The notes beneath the pieces are model-generated. The model searched no databases. It was given only the letters and a program-made list of their open reading frames with translations, and was not told the DNA's origin. 5,722 nt of DNA from Nitrososphaerales archaeon TH5894 (GTDB lineage Archaea; Thermoproteota; Nitrososphaeria; Nitrososphaerales; Nitrososphaeraceae): positions 1 to 5,722 of the forward strand of contig JAATVK010000279.1 of assembly GCA_014523485.1 (NCBI GenBank). Reading direction: 5' to 3'. How positions within the stretch are numbered: position 1 is the stretch's first letter; each line of letters begins with the position of its first letter. This document shows positions 1 through 5,722 of the stretch, piece by piece. The position numbers were made by a program, and so were the translations under genes.

Positions 1-122
1 TAATATTAGGATAATTTTTTATTGATCCCCTCTACTTTTAATGATACTCTTTGTAGAAAAGTAATTTAAATTTAGAAAATTTTTTAAAACTTTAAAAGAA
101 TAAATATAAACTTTATAAAAAT

Positions 123-380
123 TTATAAATTTTCTTTAAATGATTCTATTTCCTCTTCTGTTACTTGAAACCATACATTATCTTCATCCCAGCGTTCAAC
201 TAAATTTCTGGGAATTAAGAATTTGTCTTTGTTTTTGGTAGGAACAGTATCTGTTTTAATCGTTATTATATGCTCAGTTGTAATATTCTGAATTTCTCCA
301 AGATCAATATTATCAATACCTTTTGCTTTCTTAGTAATGAGATTTTCTGATTTTATAATTTTACCATAATTATCTCTCAT
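123..380 (-). CDS. Small PRC-barrel-like protein (85 aa)
   Basis: Complete ORF, ATG at 380 to TAA at 123-125. It has no signal peptide or membrane segment and is charged, so it is probably cytosolic. The layout resembles small archaeal PRC-barrel/DUF2171-type proteins: an opening GKIIKSENLI strand (residues 6-15), a GIDNIDLGEIQNI turn and strand (21-33), a basic loop, then FLIPRNLVERWD (54-65) and VWFQVTEEE (69-77) near the C-terminus. PRC-barrel domains occur in RNA-processing and photosynthetic-reaction-centre proteins; stand-alone archaeal copies have no settled function and none is claimed here. The gene is transcribed away from the HExxH gene. A TATA-like box lies about 24 nt upstream of the ATG, suggesting a leaderless or near-leaderless mRNA. 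An AGGA at 395-392 is 11 nt from the ATG, far for a ribosome site. The family call is by eye and fairly likely; the ORF itself is quite secure. Confidence 0.68.
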   Translation of the reverse strand: MRDNYGKIIKSENLITKKAKGIDNIDLGEIQNITTEHIITIKTDTVPTKNKDKFLIPRNLVERWDEDNVWFQVTEEEIESFKENL

Positions 381-399
381 ATTTGTAATGATCCTACAT

Positions 400-408
400 T
401 TTATATAT
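400..408 (-). promoter_or_regulatory. TATA-box candidate for the PRC-barrel-like gene
   Basis: Reads ATATATAAA on the minus strand. Its centre is about 24 nt from the A of the ATG at 380, close to the archaeal TATA-to-start-site spacing of about 25-27 nt. This would place the transcript start at or next to the start codon. AT-rich background makes chance matches common. Confidence 0.4.
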
Positions 409-618
409 TGGTATAGGTTTATTTACAAACTAATTGATATCTATTGAATTATATTTAGAATTTCTATCTTACATCATTAGAAAATAATGTTGGTAGATTT
501 TATTACCAATTTTTTTACAAGATGGATTTATCAGTATATCGTTGTCTCTATGCTATATGTTGTGATACGAACTAACCAATTCCTAGAAGATAGTTTTATT
601 AATAAAATAATTCATAGT

Positions 619-627
619 CATTATATT
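619..627 (+). promoter_or_regulatory. Weak TATA-box candidate for the HExxH gene
   Basis: The sequence CATTATATT is centred about 24-25 nt before the ATG at 648. No good Shine-Dalgarno lies between; only a loose GTGG at 632-635. Spacing fits a leaderless transcript, but the match to the archaeal consensus is poor. Confidence 0.25.
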
Positions 628-647
628 GAAAGTGGAATAAATTACAT

Positions 648-1037
648 ATGTCTATTATAGTACACCCTGATGATATAACTAAGGCTAAAGTAGTCAATAT
701 GATCCTTAATAAAAAAACAGAAGAAGCATTAAAAAATCTGAGTCAATTTTATAAAGTTATACCACCTGAAATAACTGTTGGAACCATAAAAGGGAAAAGA
801 AAAACTGTCTATGCAGTGTATGTTCAAAGAGAAAATAAGATTTATTGTATAAACTCTGATGTATTCTATAACCCCTTTATAGTATTACATGAGTTTTATC
901 ATCATATTAGAACAAAGGGTGGTATTCATAAAGGATCAGAGAAATATGCCAATACCTATGCAAGAAGTTTTATTGAGGCATATAAAAAAATAATAGACCA
1001 AATAACTACACAAAAACAACAACAAAACAGAATATAA
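648..1037 (+). CDS. Small HExxH putative zinc metallopeptidase, function unknown
   Basis: Complete 129-aa ORF, ATG at 648 to TAA at 1035-1037. I do not recognise a named family. Residues 77-86 carry a zincin signature: a hydrophobic run leading into HEFYHH, with H81 and H85 as predicted zinc ligands and E82 as the catalytic base. A second helix, GSEKYANTYARSF (97-109), supplies E98 as a plausible third ligand, 12 residues after H85. HExxH followed by E-x-x-A-x-x-(Y/F)-A recalls the gluzincin cores of ImmA/IrrE-like and SprT-like peptidases, which is inference from motif shape only. The N-terminal half (1-60) is basic and mixed alpha/beta, possibly a substrate-binding part. The tail (120-129) is Gln-rich. 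There is no signal peptide, so it is probably cytosolic. No toxin-antitoxin partner or repressor gene is adjacent, so an ImmA-like role has no context support. Confidence 0.75.
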   Translation: MSIIVHPDDITKAKVVNMILNKKTEEALKNLSQFYKVIPPEITVGTIKGKRKTVYAVYVQRENKIYCINSDVFYNPFIVLHEFYHHIRTKGGIHKGSEKYANTYARSFIEAYKKIIDQITTQKQQQNRI

Positions 1038-1366
1038 CTGGTCCTATGGATAGAACAGATCAAATCTCAATCTTATTTTCAAAAATTATATATTCTAGAA
1101 TCCAAGGAAATAAGAGTCTGATAAAAAACACGAAAAATCTAATTCTTTTGCAGTTTGATAATAAAAAAAATAATTAGAGGAGTAACAATTATCTACACTA
1201 TTATCTAAATTAATTTTTTTCCAAAATTATAATATTAAGTATCTAGTTATAAATTAATATTTGATATATAATTTTTAGATTAATCAAAATAGAAAGATAA
1301 TCTTTTTCTCTTACTGTTCTTTGGTCTCATTAATTAATGTTACTTGTAGTTTTCAATAACATTATG
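1038..1366. other. Convergent AT-rich intergenic region, no gene seen
   Basis: This is 329 bp between the 3' ends of the HExxH gene and the phosphoesterase gene. It holds scattered T and A runs that could end transcription on either strand. A 43-codon frame (1046-1177) starts 8 nt after the HExxH stop but looks like chance. An isolated GAGGAG at 1177-1182 resembles a ribosome site but has no start codon at usable spacing. No structured RNA or repeat stands out. Confidence 0.6.
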
Positions 1367-1371
1367 TTATT
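1355..1371. repeat. Perfect 7-bp inverted repeat at the phosphoesterase stop codon
   Basis: AATAACA (1355-1361) and TGTTATT (1365-1371) are exact reverse complements separated by 3 nt, and they overlap the TAA stop at 1367-1369. It could form a weak hairpin at the end of the operon. It is almost all A/T and not followed by a long T tract on the minus strand, so a terminator role is doubtful. Confidence 0.4.
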
Positions 1372-2362
1372 TTGTAAGAGTAAATTGGTCTTTTATTGTT
1401 CCATCGTTAGCAATGAACTTACCACTAAGAGTTGTTCCATCGTTTATTACTTCTACATTCAAAAAACCAAATCCTACATACTGGGTAGCAACATAAGGTG
1501 CTTGTCCTGTTAAAGGATATATTTCAGCACCAGCAGTACCGATGGTACCAAATACCATACCTTTTGGATCGTAGTAGTTGTTCTTGTTGGTATCTGTTAT
1601 TATAGGATTAGTTGAATTATCATTGTTATATATTATTGGATATGATCTTTGATAGTTGTGATTATGTGCCTGCAATACTAAATCTACTCCATATTTAACG
1701 AATAGAGGATGATAAGTATCTCTCAATTCCTTTTCGGCGCTATTGCCCTTACCAATATTAGCGGGAGATGTATATGCTAAACTATGATAATCTACAACAA
1801 TCCAATCAATATCAGGATTTAAATATACTTTTGAAAGGTCATTATTTACAAAATTATACTGCGCGGAACCCTCTTCATATGGAAGTTCCGTTGACATTAC
1901 AGTAAAGTGCACATTTTGAAAATTAAATGAATAATATTGTCCCTTTAATCCAAAAAAATCCATATAATCTCTAAGTTTTGTAGGTGAATCGGTATCATGA
2001 TTCCCAAATGCAATCATAGTTTTGTTTGCTACAGGAGATATGATGTCAAGCCAACATTTGGCATTATCCTCATATGAAAGATCTCCTAGTGCTAAAACAA
2101 ATTCAGGATCGTGATCTATAATATTTTTCAGAGTGTCTGTTGTGTCAGGAGTACATCCCCAATCCCCTGCTGCAGCAAAATTAAAATCTGCTAAAGTAAT
2201 ACCAGCCGCTGTTGTGGCAGGATAAGAAGAAGAAGAATATGCATAATGATTTTTGATAGCAATTCCACTTTTTTCTATGCTGATTGATGGAATTGTCATT
2301 ATTATTATTATAGATAAAATAATAATAGATACTGTTAAAATCCCAGATTTTAATTTTATCAT
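1367..2362 (-). CDS. Exported metallophosphoesterase, purple-acid-phosphatase-like
   Basis: Complete 331-aa protein, probably hydrolysing phosphate monoesters outside the membrane with a two-metal centre. An uncleaved anchor or signal peptide spans about residues 8-27, then an Ala/Ser-rich linker. All seven purple-acid-phosphatase ligands are visible: D67 (GDWG), D94 and Y97 (GDLSY), N121 (GNHD), H193 (DYHSLAY), H233 and H235 (AHNHNYQR). H122 and R239 are also kept. The usual Gly before the first His of the last motif is A232. C70 and C103 flank the active site and could form a disulfide. Length fits a stand-alone catalytic domain without the N-terminal domain of plant enzymes. ATG at 2362 is certain: an in-frame TGA sits just before it and AGGTGA (2374-2369) lies 6 nt upstream. 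It is second in an operon, 25 nt after the dehydrogenase-like gene. The substrate is unknown; a phosphodiesterase or nucleotidase role is possible. Confidence 0.88.
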   Translation of the reverse strand: MIKLKSGILTVSIIILSIIIIMTIPSISIEKSGIAIKNHYAYSSSSYPATTAAGITLADFNFAAAGDWGCTPDTTDTLKNIIDHDPEFVLALGDLSYEDNAKCWLDIISPVANKTMIAFGNHDTDSPTKLRDYMDFFGLKGQYYSFNFQNVHFTVMSTELPYEEGSAQYNFVNNDLSKVYLNPDIDWIVVDYHSLAYTSPANIGKGNSAEKELRDTYHPLFVKYGVDLVLQAHNHNYQRSYPIIYNNDNSTNPIITDTNKNNYYDPKGMVFGTIGTAGAEIYPLTGQAPYVATQYVGFGFLNVEVINDGTTLSGKFIANDGTIKDQFTLTK

Positions 2363-2368
2363 TCATCT

Positions 2369-2374
2369 TCACCT
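2369..2374 (-). promoter_or_regulatory. Shine-Dalgarno site AGGTGA for the phosphoesterase gene
   Basis: AGGTGA on the minus strand matches the archaeal anti-Shine-Dalgarno and ends 6 nt before the ATG at 2362. It lies inside the 25-nt gap after the upstream gene's stop. It is the only strong, well-placed ribosome site seen in the window, and it decides between this ATG and an out-of-frame ATG 4 nt upstream. Confidence 0.85.
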
Positions 2375-2387
2375 ATCTATTTGTATA

Positions 2388-3836
2388 TTAAGAAACTAGC
2401 TCCTCTTTTTTACCATTTGTAGCGGGGCCTATTTTATATATTGTCCCATCCTCTTCACCAAATGTAAGTATATACAAATAACCATCAGGTCCTACTTCTA
2501 TATCCGTAATACCACCAAATCCTTGACCAAACACCGCCTGATTAATTTCTTCTTTACTGGCAACTTTATCTGCAAGTGGTCCATCAAGTAATAATCCTGT
2601 TCTTTGTTTATCTAGTTCAAAGTGGTAAAGATTTCCATTCTTAATATCTCCAACAAACATATCATTTTCATATTGTTTACCTAACTTGTCTGAATTAAGA
2701 AACTTTAAAGCCGTAGGAGCAACATCCCATGTAAATTCAGGAGAACTATATTGTCCTTTTCCACCAAAGTCTATCAAGCTATAATCCTCAGCCTTTAGGG
2801 GAGTGGTTACTTCTTCTCCTTTATTCCACTCATCATCTAATGTCCAAAAGCCTTGAATATTAGCCCATCCACTATTAAATCCTGGTTCAACAAGATTTAT
2901 TTCATCTCCAAATGTGGGACCATTTTCTGTATCCCATAGATGACCTGTAACAGGATCAAAATCAAGTCCAAAACTATTCTTTATTCCATAAGCATAATAT
3001 TTATTAAGTGGATGAGCCTCCCCAAGAATTCCTTCACCACCTACTGTCCCACCATCTTGAGTAATTCTTAATATACCCGATCTTCCATCAGGTTCTATTC
3101 CATTTAAATAATTTTGAGCTTTAGTATGAGAATCAGGGTAATCAATCCTATTAAATGCAGTCGGTCTTTGGTCGCCAACTGCAAGATACACATTATTATC
3201 AGGCCCAATAGCGATTACTCCACCAACATGAGAATCATCTGGCAAAGCTGGTAAATTTAAAAGCAATTGAGGATTTGCTAATTTAGTATTATCATCTATT
3301 AATTCATATTTGTAAACACGATTACCCATAGGAAAATCACCTATTTTAGCTTCAGTAAAAAACAAGAAAACGTTGGTAGGAGAATCTCTGGGTTCAGCCT
3401 CAATAGTACTCACATCACTTGTAGCAATAGCTATTCCTAGCATCCCTCTTTCATCGTTAGAATCTACAACAACCTGAAGTAATGGTTCTGGATGAATTTT
3501 ACCGTTTACAATTCTCTGTACAATACCTTCATCTTTCTCCAAAACTAATATATCATTTGATCCGATAAATGCCATGGCAGTAGGTGATTTAAGTCCTTGA
3601 TAAACTGGCTGTACAATAAGGTTTGGATCGCCAATAGTTGGCCCTTCGGTATTAGATTCTGTCTTACCAGCATATACAGGACTTAAAAAATAATCGCTCT
3701 GATGATCTTCAATTGATATCAAAGTTAGTGTTAAGACTAAAAGTGATATTGAATTAAAAATTGCAATGAGGTTTATTCTAGAAAATGGTAGTCTAAATGC
3801 AAAAGAAGATATTGTTGTTTCTTTTGTCTTTTTCAT
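2388..3836 (-). CDS. Exported PQQ-type sugar (glucose/sorbosone) dehydrogenase-like beta-propeller
   Basis: This 482-aa protein belongs to the GSDH/soluble-glucose-dehydrogenase fold, whose members oxidise sugars with PQQ and calcium. An N-terminal basic stretch, a hydrophobic segment (about 22-42) and SPVYA-GK (52-58) suggest export. Propeller motifs follow: H203 in SHVGG then GPDNNVY (211-217) and GDQ (221-223); YGIKNSFGLDFDP (283-295); ENGP then GDEI (304-313); FNSGW (320-324); PEFTW (366-370) and VAPTALKF (372-379); GDIKNGNLY (396-404); and GITDIEVGPDGYLY (442-455). By eye against Acinetobacter sGDH, H203 matches catalytic His144, and G306, P307, D311, E312 match the calcium site. PQQ-contacting Arg228 is K286, and the later RxR pair is missing. 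I chose ATG 3836 because a TTG at 3890 would add 18 residues before an already complete signal. It is first in the operon. PQQ use and substrate are unproven. Confidence 0.85.
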   Translation of the reverse strand: MKKTKETTISSFAFRLPFSRINLIAIFNSISLLVLTLTLISIEDHQSDYFLSPVYAGKTESNTEGPTIGDPNLIVQPVYQGLKSPTAMAFIGSNDILVLEKDEGIVQRIVNGKIHPEPLLQVVVDSNDERGMLGIAIATSDVSTIEAEPRDSPTNVFLFFTEAKIGDFPMGNRVYKYELIDDNTKLANPQLLLNLPALPDDSHVGGVIAIGPDNNVYLAVGDQRPTAFNRIDYPDSHTKAQNYLNGIEPDGRSGILRITQDGGTVGGEGILGEAHPLNKYYAYGIKNSFGLDFDPVTGHLWDTENGPTFGDEINLVEPGFNSGWANIQGFWTLDDEWNKGEEVTTPLKAEDYSLIDFGGKGQYSSPEFTWDVAPTALKFLNSDKLGKQYENDMFVGDIKNGNLYHFELDKQRTGLLLDGPLADKVASKEEINQAVFGQGFGGITDIEVGPDGYLYILTFGEEDGTIYKIGPATNGKKEELVS

Positions 3837-3860
3837 TTTTCTTTTTTTAGATTTAAAGAG

Positions 3861-3869
3861 TATATTAAA
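3861..3869 (-). promoter_or_regulatory. TATA-box candidate for the dehydrogenase-phosphoesterase operon
   Basis: TTTAATATA on the minus strand is centred 29 nt before the ATG at 3836, predicting a transcript start about 2-3 nt upstream of the codon. This fits the absence of any ribosome site before 3836 and supports that start over the TTG at 3890, which would be outside the transcript. Confidence 0.4.
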
Positions 3870-3927
3870 GGTAATATAGTAATAGATCAATAAATTACAT
3901 AAAATATTTTTAGTTGTAATTCCATCA

Positions 3928-3937
3928 GTTTATATAG
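3928..3937 (-). promoter_or_regulatory. Alternative TATA-box candidate for the operon
   Basis: CTATATAAAC on the minus strand is a better consensus match than the box at 3861-3869. It would start transcription near 3907 and give a leader of about 70 nt to ATG 3836. No Shine-Dalgarno precedes either ATG 3836 or TTG 3890. The two boxes are competing or additive possibilities. Confidence 0.35.
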
Positions 3938-4520
3938 TTATCCATCCATCAGGAATGCTTTCCTTATAACAAATTTAATTTTAAATTTAGAATTGTTCTC
4001 AGGGATATTGGTTATTTCAATTCCTTGCTATGATAAAGCTCTCAAAATAATCAATGCAAAAGGATCCTTTTAACCATAGTACTTACTATTCCAAGGAAAT
4101 TCAATATTTAATTTTCCTCAACCGAAAAAAAACCACAGAATCTTATCCATATAAGCGAACAAAATCTAGATAGATCTTTAATAAAAATTATCCGTTTTTA
4201 AATTTGAGTGAAACATTCAGAAAGAACGTAATTAAAAGATATGAGCAATAGTGTCCGCTAGTATTTTGAGTTAGTGTATTAGTATCGCCAAATATTATCT
4301 TCTTTTAGGTTATGTTTGACAGTCATTAAAACAGCAAGAATACGGTGAACGGTCAATCCGCATTTAAATATTGATAAAAAAAAGAAATGGGTTTGCGGAA
4401 ATATAGTATGGTTTGATAACTCTAAAGTCACTGGTTAATTTTTATTAAATATTTAATTTATTTAATTTCTATAAATTTATTCATAAAAAAATTTCTAGTC
4501 AAGATCAGCTAGCTAATTAT

Positions 4521-4559
4521 ATAAAATTTTCATTCTCAATCACGATTCTAAAATTTTAT
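4521..4559. repeat. 10-bp AT inverted repeat upstream of the deacetylase-like gene
   Basis: ATAAAATTTT (4521-4530) and AAAATTTTAT (4550-4559) are perfect reverse complements with a 19-nt gap. Each arm contains the palindrome AAAATTTT, so the pair also reads as a direct repeat of TAAAATTTT 27 nt apart. It lies just upstream of the TATA candidate and could be an operator, but base composition alone can create such matches. Confidence 0.35.
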
Positions 4560-4577
4560 TAACAATTTATTCGCATC

Positions 4578-4586
4578 TTATATAAA
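4578..4586 (+). promoter_or_regulatory. TATA box for the deacetylase-like gene
   Basis: TTATATAAA is centred 26 nt before the GTG at 4608, the archaeal spacing to a transcript start. No Shine-Dalgarno lies between, so a leaderless mRNA beginning at the GTG is predicted. This is the cleanest promoter candidate in the window. Confidence 0.5.
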
Positions 4587-4607
4587 GATAATTACTAGTT
4601 CTTATTT

Positions 4608-5722
4608 GTGAATATTCTTATTGGCTTTGCCGTTCTGTTTTTAGTAGTTGTATCTTTAGTAGTAGTTAATAGCAATTTAATATCTTTAAATATTGTCTCA
4701 GCCTATGGACTATTATTTGACACACCCTTTGAAAATAACAATCAAAACTACAACAACAACATCAACAACAACTCGTCTGATAATGATCTTTTAGTTATTG
4801 ACTATTTATCATCTCTATATACCAAAGAACAAACAGAAAAAGAAGATAAATTTGTAATACTCATGTTTGATAGAGGATATCAATCAATATTCTCTACTGC
4901 AAAACCGATTATGGATAAATTTGGTTATAAAGCCAGTATATTCATAGCTTGTGATTATATAGAAAATGGAGACGGTATGAATTGGAATGAAGTGAGACAA
5001 TTATATAACGATGGATATGATATTCAATCTCATGGATTAGAACATACAAGTCTTAGCGATCTCAAATCAGAAAAGGAAATTCAGTCTGTCATTAGTGGAG
5101 GGAAAGAATGTTTACAAAAGATTGGCATTACCCCTACTGCTTTTCAAGCTCCTTACAATAAAGGTGGAGAAGATCCATTTATTGTAGATACTATTGGAAA
5201 CTATTTTAATTTAGGATTTACAGGACATTCTGAATTGATGTTTCTTAATTGCGATGGATGGGAAAATTTTGGTTACGATAAGGAAAATTATTATGGAACT
5301 ACTGACTGCGGGCCATATTTTTCTGATGGAACTCCAAAACCTACCAATAAATTTGCTATGAAAGAATGGTCACATGATAGAGCTCATGATGATATTAACA
5401 ATGAGAAGAATCAAGACCCTCATGGAATTGAGGTTTCTTATTCGCTATACCTAGAATTTGTACGAGTAATTAATAGCCAAACCAAATTCAATGAACCTGG
5501 AAAAATAAATGCTATTCCAATTGTTGGATATCATGAAATATCAAAAGATGATGAAATTGGTACATCACCAGAACTATTTTACTTAGAGATGGAATATTTA
5601 CATGATAATGGATTCAAAGTCATAACTATTGATGATCTTGGGTATGATAAATCCCAAGAACGATTTTATATAAAGAATGTTAATACTTTGGTAGGATCAG
5701 AAGGATATTCCCAAGTCCAGGA
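4608..5722 (+). CDS. Exported polysaccharide-deacetylase-like (NodB) protein, 3' end cut by window
   Basis: Open from GTG 4608 to the window edge (371 codons plus 2 bases). Residues 3-20 are strongly hydrophobic and VSAYG (30-34) looks like a signal cleavage area; the N-terminus lacks Lys or Arg. An Asn-rich linker (43-59) leads into the catalytic domain (about 82-345). NodB enzymes remove acetyl groups from glycans with a Asp-His-His metal site. Here motif 1 is MFDRGY (86-91): D88 matches the catalytic Asp, but the metal-binding Asp is R89. Motif 2 keeps both His in SHGLEH (H142, H146). Motif 3 is FQAPY (179-183), Q180 in place of Arg. The late motif is IVGYHEI (305-311). C115, C168, C215 and C234 could form two disulfides. 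An in-frame TAG at 4596-4598 makes GTG 4608 the first ATG/GTG start; the next ATG (4863) would cut into motif 1. It may be a deacetylase with changed chemistry or a glycan-binding relative. Confidence 0.82.
   Translation, partial: MNILIGFAVLFLVVVSLVVVNSNLISLNIVSAYGLLFDTPFENNNQNYNNNINNNSSDNDLLVIDYLSSLYTKEQTEKEDKFVILMFDRGYQSIFSTAKPIMDKFGYKASIFIACDYIENGDGMNWNEVRQLYNDGYDIQSHGLEHTSLSDLKSEKEIQSVISGGKECLQKIGITPTAFQAPYNKGGEDPFIVDTIGNYFNLGFTGHSELMFLNCDGWENFGYDKENYYGTTDCGPYFSDGTPKPTNKFAMKEWSHDRAHDDINNEKNQDPHGIEVSYSLYLEFVRVINSQTKFNEPGKINAIPIVGYHEISKDDEIGTSPELFYLEMEYLHDNGFKVITIDDLGYDKSQERFYIKNVNTLVGSEGYSQVQ

Larger units (their letters stand above)
3837..4607. other. Long divergent intergenic region, no confirmed gene
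   Basis: This is 771 bp between two divergent genes for exported proteins. The left end holds the operon promoter and the right end holds AT-rich repeats and a TATA box for the deacetylase-like gene. The middle (about 4245-4400) is richer in G and C than its surroundings, with the hexamer TCCGCA (4357-4362) and its reverse complement TGCGGA (4394-4399). A 50-codon minus-strand frame starting with GTG (4431 to 4279) covers it, unrecognised and without a ribosome site. I cannot call an RNA gene or a pseudogene here. Confidence 0.55.

Noticed and set aside
82..129. AT-only inverted and direct repeats (TTTTAAA/TTTAAAA, TTTATAAA twice) downstream of the PRC-barrel-like gene
   Set aside because: They are made of A and T alone and are expected by chance here; a terminator role cannot be separated from background.
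550..660. 36-codon plus-strand frame overlapping the HExxH start
   Set aside because: It is short, lacks a ribosome site and domain-like composition, and is better explained as chance in the promoter region.
1046..1177. 43-codon plus-strand frame right after the HExxH gene
   Set aside because: It has no clear ribosome site, is Asn/Lys/Ile-rich as expected from AT-rich noncoding DNA, and resembles no known protein.
1177..1182. GAGGAG resembling a strong Shine-Dalgarno
   Set aside because: No ATG, GTG or TTG follows at usable spacing and the frames downstream close quickly.
2181..2372. 63-codon minus-strand frame overlapping the phosphoesterase start
   Set aside because: It is a shifted frame of the phosphoesterase N-terminus, starts 4 nt upstream of the real ATG, and its product is low-complexity Ile/Asn/Tyr sequence with no family features.
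3837..3890. TTG start adding 18 residues to the dehydrogenase-like protein
   Set aside because: The extension precedes an already complete signal peptide, has no ribosome site, and would lie upstream of the start predicted from the nearer TATA box.
4279..4431. 50-codon minus-strand frame in the long divergent spacer
   Set aside because: It needs a GTG start without a ribosome site and its product is not recognised; kept only as a possible remnant in the findings.

Overview
The window looks like chromosomal DNA from an AT-rich archaeon, most probably a soil-type ammonia-oxidising thaumarchaeon (Nitrososphaerales, Nitrosocosmicus-like). That assignment is inference. It rests on the very low GC, TATA-like boxes about 25 nt upstream of start codons, few Shine-Dalgarno sites on first genes, and a protein set (PRC-barrel-like small protein, purple-acid-phosphatase-like phosphoesterase, Asn-rich secreted NodB-like protein) that resembles thaumarchaeal proteins I remember. 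No rRNA, tRNA, CRISPR array or insertion sequence was found.

Layout, left to right. (1) A small PRC-barrel-like gene on the minus strand (123-380). (2) A 267-bp divergent spacer, then a 129-aa HExxH protein on the plus strand (648-1037), probably a tiny zincin of unknown role. (3) A 329-bp convergent AT-rich spacer. (4) A two-gene minus-strand operon. The upstream gene (start at 3836) encodes an exported sorbosone/glucose-dehydrogenase-fold (PQQ-type) beta-propeller protein. After a 25-nt gap carrying a strong AGGTGA ribosome site comes an exported metallophosphoesterase with a full purple-acid-phosphatase ligand set. (5) A 771-bp divergent spacer with a GC-richer patch and AT inverted repeats. 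(6) A plus-strand gene from a GTG at 4608 that runs off the right edge. It encodes an exported polysaccharide-deacetylase-like (NodB) protein whose first metal-binding motif is altered.

Three of the five genes encode proteins with an N-terminal export or anchor segment, so the right two thirds of the window is a cell-surface or extracellular enzyme neighbourhood (sugar oxidation-like, phosphate ester cleavage-like, glycan deacetylase-like). Shared substrates are not shown by the sequence. The most interesting points are the changed active sites in the NodB-like and PQQ-dehydrogenase-like proteins, the compact HExxH protein, and a consistent pattern of leaderless first genes with a Shine-Dalgarno site only at the internal operon gene. 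I see no convincing new multi-gene system.
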